Source: Sceloporus undulatus
Taxonomy: Eukaryota > Chordata > Lepidosauria > Squamata > Phrynosomatidae
Assembly: GCF_019175285.1 (NCBI RefSeq)
Contig: NC_056523.1
Location: 121,295,657-121,359,656, forward strand
Direction of reading: 5' to 3'
Length of the DNA: 64,000 bases
Translations under genes and position numbers: made by a program
Notes under the pieces: generated by a model
What the model was told of the DNA's origin: nothing
Database searches by the model: none
The model's input: the letters and a program-made list of their open reading frames with translations, nothing else
Shown: piece after piece, positions 56,432 to 64,000 of the stretch
How positions within the stretch are numbered: position 1 is the stretch's first letter
Layout of the letters: every line of letters starts with the position of its first letter

Positions 56432-57318
56432 CCTTTTTCATTAAACCACAAGAGGAATTTTCTGCAGTCATCTGTTTTGCCATTTGGGTGCACTTTCAGC
56501 CCTTAAGGAAATAGCTCCCCCTCAAGGAAATGTTACTCCAAAGCAGCTATGTCTCCACCATACTGTAACAGCAGATTCTTAATGGAATACAGTATTTCAC
56601 CAAATGGTCTTAAATATCTTTTTTGCTGATTATTTGTTATGTTTAACAAACTGTAATAAATAACACTTTTGTTTTTAAATAGTAAGTATCTAAAGAAGAG
56701 ATAAGCAACTGTATTGGGGGCCAATTTTTACCTGTGTATCTCTCATGACAAGTGTTCATTTTGGCTGAAAATTGGTCCAAAATGCAGCTCAGGGGCCACT
56801 TCTTGTTTCCATTTCACTTTCTGTCCTTAATGTAATAGTTTTAATAACTTTCTGACTAAATTTTTGGGGGACGGCTGGGGTAGGTACAATGCCAACTGCC
56901 ATGTTTTGGGTTGCTTTCTACCAGGTGGGAAGAACTGTGCAAAAATCTTATTTTAAAAATAAACTCTATGGAAGCTTTGGGGATATTCTTGTGGACTTTG
57001 AGGGGCAGAAATGGGTTGAGTTACATTCTCCCCAAGGGCCACCCTTTCTCCACCCTAGTATAAAGGATGTTGATGTAAAAATTTAGAGTTGCTCCCATAA
57101 TGCAAGGGGTATGCTTCATGAATTGTCACCAAGAATATTACCCCTGTGTGAGCTCCATAGCTGCACTGGAATGTGAACCCAGGGCTCTCCGGATCAAGTT
57201 TGGCTCTCTAAGAATTATTACACATTGCTGCTTCACTAATTTGCCTTTATCGGTTGTGCTTTTTGAAATGCATAATGTTAGTTTGGACTTTGCCATTTTC
57301 ATTGTAACATTGCAAATT
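56432..57318. other. No recognised feature
   Basis: No gene or named repeat seen. Confidence 0.4.
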
Positions 57319-57551
57319 TTTTGTTGCTGTGTGCCTTCAAGTTCCTTCTGACTTATGGTGATCCTAAGGAGATCTTATCTCAAGATTTCCTTGTCAAGAG
57401 TTCTTCAGAAGGGGTTTGCCATTGTCTTCTGAAGCTGAGGGAGTGTGACTTGCCCAAGGTCACAACCAGTGGTTTTCCAGGGCTGGGCAGTAATTTGAAT
57501 CCTGGCCTCAAGAGTTGTAGTCCAGTGTTCAAACCATGAAGCCACACTGGC
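57319..57551 (-). mobile_element. Sauria-type tRNA-derived SINE
   Basis: On the minus strand it begins GCCAGTGTGGCTTCATGG, with the box B region GGATTCAAATTACTG. The body includes CCTTGGGCAAGTCACACTCC and GGCAAACCCCTTCTGAAG, and the tail CATAAGTCAGAAGGAACTTG then AAGGCACACAGCAACAA. Moderately diverged but full length. Confidence 0.85.
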
Positions 57552-57816
57552 TTGTTGCAAATTTATGAAGAGGCAAATAATTGCTCCAATCCATAGATTT
57601 ACACTTATGAGTACAATCCTACAGAGAAGAGATAGCTGGTGTACTACTGTCAGTAAGTGCAGGATAGTAACTGTTGATGATCCACTTTTTGGGTGTTGTT
57701 GTTTTGTCAACTGATTGGCTGAGCGTTTTTGAATTACTGTCATACTTTTTTCAGTGTAAAGTATTTCAAAATGTTCTGCTGTTATCACATTCCTGCTCCT
57801 CCTCCAGCTAAAGAGT

Positions 57817-57848
<32 letters not shown>

Positions 57849-58198
57849 TCCCTCTCCCTCTCCCTCTCCCTCTCCCTCTCCCTTCCTGCCTCTTCCCTCC
57901 CCCCTCCCTCCCTCCTTCAGTTCTTACTTTTGTCCTGGCCTATAGTTCTGTGTGGTTTACCATATGTTATTTTTATATGTATAAATAAGGCAAAATCCCT
58001 GGAACAGCAACTGGTATTTTGTTATTCATTCATAATGATTCAGACAGATGTTATGCAGAAGACCTGAGCTCTTCAGCTTGACAAGCTTTTGCAAACTATG
58101 GAACAGTGGCTTTTAGCACCCCACAACCTATTGCCTCCTTTCTTTTATGAGCACCATAAAGCAAAGTAAGTATGAGGTGCCCTCCTCCCTCACCAAAT
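57552..58198. other. No gene; contains a pyrimidine microsatellite
   Basis: A (CT)n tract passing into CCCTCT units occupies 57814-57905. The rest is unrecognised. Confidence 0.45.
57814..57905. repeat. (CT)n(CCCTCT)n compound microsatellite
   Basis: About 15 CT units followed by about seven CCCTCT units, then CT-rich sequence with CCCTCC repeats. Confidence 0.92.
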
Positions 58199-58498
58199 AT
58201 AGAATCATTGAATCATCGAATTGGAAGAGACCACAAGGGCCATCCAGTCCAACCCCATGCCATGCAGGAACTCTCAGTCAAAGCATTCCCAACAGATGGC
58301 CATCAAGCCTCTGTTTAAAGACCTCCAAGGAGGGAGACTCTACCACTCTCTGAGGAAGTGTGTTCCACTGTTGAATAGTCCTTACTGTCAGGAAGTTCCT
58401 CCTAATATCAAGGTGGAATATCTTTTCCTGCAGTTTCTATCCATTGTTCCAGGTCTTGTTCTCTGGAGCAGCAGAAAACAAGCTTGCTGCTCCTGCCT
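58199..58498 (-). mobile_element. CR1 LINE 3' fragment
   Basis: TAGAATCATTGAATCATCGA and GAAGAGACCACAAGGGCCAT mark the CR1 3' end. The antisense frame has the 'FLTVR..QQWN' region and 'NKTWNNG'-like sequence, ending at GCAGCAAGCTTGTTTTCTGC. It is about 300 bp and more diverged than the copy at 55470. Confidence 0.85.
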
Positions 58499-60094
58499 CA
58501 ATTACTGAATACTTCTTTTAAAATAAAATGAAATTAAAAATGGACTAGAGATGTTTGTTGAAATGTATGCAAGACAAGTACATTTTGAGTGTAAAATCTA
58601 CTCAGAACTTTGAAACACCCCCCCACACACACACACACACTTCAACCAAATGAGTTTATCCAGTATCTATGAAGATCCTCTGTTTTCTTTGATGGGCCTG
58701 TAGTGAGACAAAAAAGAAAAGGAAGAAAGAAAAACCCAAGGCTCTGGAAACTTGGTATTTGGAAGCTTTTGCTTCTCTGTTCTGACATCATCTGTAATCA
58801 GATATAATGTGACAGCAACAGCCTGACAGGGTGATAACACACTTTGCTTGCATAACTCCAGTGCTGCCACTCAGTTGACACATTTGTATTTAAGCCATGC
58901 CATGTTGATGTACAACAGGGGAATGTGTCTTTTCCCAGCAAATCTACTCAACAAAATCTGATGAAATGTTAAAGTAGTCTCCTTTATTTCATCAGTCTGA
59001 TTCTTTCATATGAGAAATGTGTAATTTTCTTCAGTTCCACTCATGTAGTCAAGCAATTGTTCTGATCCATGAAACAAGATGAAATATAGTATCTTTTCAC
59101 TGGAGCTTCAGATTCCTAAAGCAAATGAAGTCTATTCTATACTGAAAATCACATATTTTAAGCAGAGTCTTGGAAAAGTTATTTTTGACAACTAAGCAAC
59201 ATAGTTGGGAGTTTCTGTGTATGGTAGTATAAAAAAGTAACCTTTCAATGTTTTGATTTTAAGTAAAGGTGTTTGGTTTGGGGTTTTGTTTTCTCTGCTC
59301 CAGCCCTGGGATACCTCTCAGTGACAAAGCCTGGGACCAGAGGAGGAGGGGATGTGCACATGCTTTTCCTGACTGCTCCAGCCCCAGGCTTCCTCTCAAG
59401 GAGAAGACCTGGGGTCAGAGGAGCATGCCCTTTTGGCTGCTGCCCTCCTCAGCAGCCCCCTCCCAGCACCAGGTGACACCCAGCATGGGGATGCGACTGA
59501 CTCCAACACTCAAGCCACTACACTGTGCTGGCTGTCTTGAAAAATATGTTTTAAGTAAATATTTTATTTGCTCTGCAAATAGCACTTGCCAGTTACCTGA
59601 CATACTAGATCATGCTGCTTTGCTATGTTATGATGCACATTGCAAAGGTCTGGAACTTAAGTGGTTTAAATTAATTCAAGTTCCAAAATATTGAGGAACA
59701 GAAAATGTTAGTCCATGCTTGCAAGAGATCATTTAGTTGGTATTTTACACTGTCTTTAGCTCTACCTTTGCCACTGAATTATTGTCCACCACAAATTGTT
59801 TATCCCAAATTTGCCTGTTTACTGGAAGACCAAATACTTAGAATCCATGCAATGGAAGCTATGATGCAACTGAAGCTACCATCCCATTCTAGAAATACCC
59901 TACTGGCAACCAATATTATCCACAATGAATGGCCCTATTGCAGAGATAATTCTTAATTTTCTTAATCCTTCTTTGGAAATTGCTTTTTGAAAATTCAACC
60001 ATGATTGTCTTGTATCAGGGAGCGTCACAAATCAACTTTCACCAAATTAAGTATAGACATTAAATTGGTTGGTATTATCTGGACAATAGGATAT
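58499..60094. other. No recognised gene
   Basis: Contains a C-run/(CA)n tract at 58617-58640, an imperfect ~80-bp tandem duplication at about 59296-59430, and a 5' SINE end fragment at 59490-59535 (ACTCAAGCCACTACACTGTG on the plus strand). Confidence 0.4.
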
Positions 60095-60376
60095 TCAAGA
60101 AGATAGTTCTAGAGCAAATCAAACTTGAAGTCTGTCTAGAAGCCAAATTAGCTAAACTGAGGATATCTTGAGATGGCACAACCCATTGGAAAATATTATA
60201 ATGCTCAAAAGTCGAAGAGAGACACGAGAAGATGAATATAGCATTAACAGATGACTCAATCAAGGCAGTCACAGGCTGATGTGAACAGGGTTGTTGATGA
60301 CCAGGGTGGGTTGAGGTCTCTCATTCATAGGGTTGCCATGGGTCAAAGCTGACATGACAGCAAATAACAACACACT
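60095..60376 (+). mobile_element. BovB (RTE) LINE, extreme 3' end
   Basis: GCTAAACTGAGGATATCTTG encodes the degraded 'KLR..YF' block seen in the other BovB copies. The sequence then runs through CAGGCTGATGTGAACAGGG to the tail GGTTGCCATGGGTCAAAGCT with GACATGACAGCAAATAACAA. Confidence 0.7.
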
Positions 60377-61494
60377 AAAGGTGTGTGTGTGTGGGGGGGG
60401 GGTATTCAAGTGGCATTAAAAACAGTTCACCATGGAACCATTTTCAACTATAGAATAGGGTTTATTTTACTAATCACTAAATCAAATTATAATTGAAAGA
60501 TAAAATTAAATATGAATTATGTGAGCAATCCAAGTGTAGTATTTGTCCTTATTTCCAAGACATTTTTCCTTCCAGTCAGAGGATGAAGTAGAAAAAGCCT
60601 TTCGGTTTCTTCTGAAATCTGTTTTCTGTCTCAGGGAGAATGAATTGGTCCTTCCTCCTGACATTCAGTCTCATCTCCCAGGTAACCAGCCATTTCTGCT
60701 TTCTCCCACATAAGGTTCACTGGAAAGGCACACAAGCTTGTGGAGAGGAGAATTTATAAAGCCTGTAGAATATAATAAGTCCCAAAATAGCATTTTTTAA
60801 AAACCAACAAATACCTTATAGGACTGCTTTGCCACAGCCTTTGTTCAGCCTCCCTGACCTAACAAACCAAATTGGATCATGCAAATTGGCCAACAAATGT
60901 AGACCCAACAGTACCTGTCAATCTGCTTCTTTAGGGAAACAATGAATTATAAATTCAATGCATTTCCAGAATTTTATTCATTCAGTCATTATCCAGAACT
61001 GTTTACATCCATATTCATATTTATTAGGCCTTAAGATAATTATCCAGCATCTGAAATAATATATTGGCTTCTTCAGCATTTTATTATTGCACTTTGTTAT
61101 TGTTTTGTCTGGTGGTTGAGATTAAGTCTCAATGGGGAAGCTTTAATCGCTTCAGGGAACACTGTATATTTTCACTGGGGATATTATCTTGTTGGTTTTC
61201 CTTTGCAGTTGATGGCTCTGTCTCAAGTCATGATGGTGTGAGTTGGAAATAAATATGTAAAACAAGCACATGTCTAAACATTATATAATACTGTACAATA
61301 GGAACTTCCTTTTACCTCTCTTGGCATATTAGAGTACTCTGCCTTACCGGATTCCTTCCAAATCACTTATTTCCTGTAACATGGCGAAAGGGTCCTGGTC
61401 TAGCTTATCATTTATCAGTCTATTATTATTAGTCTTAAAATGAAGCCATGTTTAAACATAAAATAATAAACCAAGTAAAACATTCACTTGCATT
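60377..61494. other. No recognised feature
   Basis: A G8 run near 60395 follows the BovB tail. No gene or named repeat is seen. Confidence 0.4.
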
Positions 61495-61499
61495 ATTCA

Positions 61500-64000
61500 T
61501 ATTTTTTTTACTTTATTTGTATAATAGAATTACAGTTCAACATAAAATAACGAGCTTTTGCTAAACTCTGTAAAGCATTACATGCATCTGCCATAAACAA
61601 CCTCTATTATAGATTTAGGTCTTATTGCCACATCACTGCACGGAGGTGCAATACACATTCAATGTCATCTTTTTTTTTTTAATTATCCCAGGAATAAACA
61701 GAAACTGTCCTCTATAAGAGTGTATCATTATTTTCAAGGAAGACTTACTATTATTACATGGTTTAGCAAAGCACTGTAAAAAAGCTACAGAGCGAATACC
61801 TTGTTTTCAATAAACTGTGCAATCAGATTTATACAGTATGCTATTCACATAGACTAACAAACTAAGAGATGGTATAATGCAGTCATTGCATAGCAAAAAA
61901 AGCAGACTGGTTAAGTAATATTCACATCTAATGTGCAAAGTGCAGAATGGTAGCAAAATGGATAATTAGGAAGGTAAAATGTCCTTAAGGAACACACCAG
62001 ATTAAACGCCAAAAATAACAAGATAAACAAATACAGAAGTTAAAGAGTTGTAGTTTATTTTATTTTATTTTTTTCTATACATATATCTACACATAATACC
62101 AGAAGATAACACATCCTCTTTTAGTAAGCTCCAGTCAGATTAGCTCATCAAGTTTAGACAGGACTAAATGGTAGACAATGAAGCATTGGTTTAAAAAAAA
62201 GAAGAAATTTTCTAAAGAAAAGGTTTAACTATTTCATTTTTGTAGATACTAGGTGAGCAGCAATCTCTTGATTTATTGAGAAAGAGTATATAAAACATTG
62301 CCTGTAACATGTATAGATATCAAACTGACTATCTTATTAGCTAATTCAATTGAAGGTCCATGTAGCATTTATTTTCTTTATATATATGTATATATATATA
62401 TATATGCATTCACTACCATGTGTTATGATTCTGAACCACTGTGTTAATGCTTCCAAAAACCATCAGTGTCTCAAACTTTTTAATATATAACCATCTCTAA
62501 AATTTAATTAATTATTTTTTTTCCTTAAAATAAGTTCTTGGCAGAAATGAGTCTGGCTAGAATTATTTTGAAGGGAATACTAATAACTCGCAAAATGGAC
62601 ATCTTGTTTTTAAAGCCCTTACATATTGTTCCTACAAATATATTGCTACAGTAAAAATGAAATGTAATAAGTTCACTCAATAAAATGTATTTTCCTGTAC
62701 ATTCTTCTGTGTATGTTTTTTTTTCTGTATTTAATGCTACATATATTACATCACTTATCATTAACAGTTATGTATCAGCAAATATAGCAATAATATACAG
62801 ATGACATTTGTCTTAAATATTTTACCATTTTCCTACCAAATATAATTCCATATTTTAGTATTCACGCATTACCTGAGCATACCAGTCATTAGCCTAATAG
62901 TATACACTGGATGACAGTTTCAAACTGCAAGCTACTGTACAGATAGCCACTTTACAAATGGAATATATTCCAAGCTCTCTTCTTTTGTCTTTTTTCCCCT
63001 TTCAAATGCCACTGACTTTTTTTTTTTGTACTGCAGGCTCTAAATATGTTTGTTTAAATATAACATATAAAGAGCTTAGAGAGGTGAACCCTACACAATA
63101 TATTAAGAACATAAAAAAGTAAAAAATGTACAATCTCATGCTGTATATTTACATATATTATCGAAATAATAGATTTTGTCTTTCTTCTAGCCATATGTTT
63201 TTTCAGACTAAAGTTTTTTAATCAACTGTTTTGTAAAATAATACATTCGACGTAGCTAGAGCTTGCAAAACAATGTTCTTGTTTCTTTTCTTCTTCCTAA
63301 AACAAAAACCAAAAAACCCTAACCAAAATAACCCCAGTAAATTATCCAAATATTGTTTTATCTAACAAGTTAAAAGGAATTAGAACTCTGCACTTAATGT
63401 GCTACAGGGTTTGGTATTATAAAGTCAAGTGACATTCCAATGCGTAAAATAAGACTGCAGTGAGAGAGCATATTAAAGCATTCATTTTCATTAATCAAAT
63501 GTGCTATTCTGTGATAGCCTCTACAATTAGTAAGTAGGCTTTCCTTTATGTAAGTTACATTATATACTTTAAAACTGGTGGTCGGGCATTTAGACAAAGG
63601 AAAATCTAGGAAAAATATCGTATTTTCTGGAATCCACCACTTTGGAAAGGTGTATATTCTATAAAAGAACTGAAAATAAGCAGCACTCCAAAAATGGAAA
63701 ATACAATACTGTATGTGCAACATGAACATATATAAAGACTGTTTTACCTTCTCTCATTTTGCATAAAAATATTTCTGTTCTGACATGTACAGCTTCTCTT
63801 ATGGGAACATTCAGCAATAGGCTATCTACAAGTGGTTTGGGTTTCTACATTTCCCTCTCTCATTCAGAGACACGGTTCAGAATAGGGTGTCTACATCACA
63901 TTGTTACAGCCCTAGAGTACAGAGTTAATATCTTTTTTTTCTATTATATATATGTATATATATAATATACTTTTACTTTATAAAATAAGATCTCATTTTC
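61500..64000 (-). other. Candidate distal 3' UTR of a minus-strand gene lying beyond the window
   Basis: About 2.5 kb of AT-rich DNA with no recognisable transposon, unlike the rest of the window. On the minus strand several AATAAA hexamers occur (62373-62368, 62277-62272, 62070-62050 overlapping, 61517-61512). The last is preceded by a T-rich/TGTA region and followed by AAAGTAAAAAAAATATG and a GTGAATGTTTT stretch. A Pumilio-type TGTAAATA is at 63153-63146. No coding exon is visible, so the gene cannot be named. An intergenic AT-rich region is the alternative. Confidence 0.35.
61512..61517 (-). terminator. Candidate polyadenylation signal (AATAAA), minus strand
   Basis: A canonical AATAAA on the minus strand in the context ACAAATAAAGTAAA. 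It is the most distal hexamer of the AT-rich block described above. Confidence 0.3.

Overview
The window is non-coding chromosomal DNA from a squamate reptile, most likely an iguanian-type lizard. This rests on its repeat set. It has CR1 LINEs ending in the 'ATAGAATCATAGAGTTGG' type 3' terminus, BovB (RTE) LINEs and Sauria-type tRNA SINEs whose 3' end matches the BovB tail. It also has L2 and L1 LINEs, Penelope-like elements (PLEs), many short palindromic hAT-like MITEs and Tigger/pogo-type MITEs with TA target duplications. No host exon, tRNA or rRNA gene could be supported. Nearly all short open frames are chance frames or pieces of transposons. Two 10-N gaps lie inside (AAT)n microsatellites.

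Layout. 1-8 kb: an L2 fragment, an unclassified GCAGAAAA-type repeat, two tandem palindromic MITEs and an antisense L2 with a readable RT domain. 8-16 kb: two antisense BovB pieces, the first split by a ~0.7 kb LTR-like insert, then a LINE 3' end carrying a Tigger MITE with iterated subterminal motifs. 18-19.7 kb: a CpG-rich hairpin element, an older CpG-depleted relative and a Tigger MITE. 19.7-22.7 kb: unique AT-rich DNA. 22.7-24.1 kb: a CR1 copy with an uninterrupted RT frame. 25.7-28.7 kb: a MITE split by a palindromic PLE with hammerhead-like cores, then SINEs. 29-37.4 kb: Tigger MITEs, a third L2, a long-TIR element holding a nested Tigger, a second hairpin element, a tRNA SINE and an antisense promoter-like, LTR-like block. 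37.4-48.9 kb: mostly unique DNA with a hidden LINE fossil, a PLE GIY-YIG domain, a purine-expanded MITE, a SINE and a nearly perfect 220-bp palindrome. 51.9-60.4 kb: MITE, the largest hairpin element, a 3'-terminal L1, CR1 copies, SINEs and a BovB tail.

From about 61.5 kb to the right edge the sequence is AT-rich and free of recognisable repeats. On the minus strand it has several AATAAA hexamers, the last followed by a plausible cleavage region. I infer that it may be the distal part of a long 3' UTR of a minus-strand gene lying beyond the window.

The most unusual content is a family of GC-rich elements (18194-18549, 35908-36273, 52330-52888, and a decayed copy at 18627-18927). They share GGC...TTACAGAC-type terminal inverted repeats and sit between matching 3-bp duplications in the three well-preserved copies. 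The two largest consist almost entirely of consecutive hairpins. The second notable item is the inverted PLE dimer at 25860-26078, with a degenerate hammerhead-ribozyme core on each strand.
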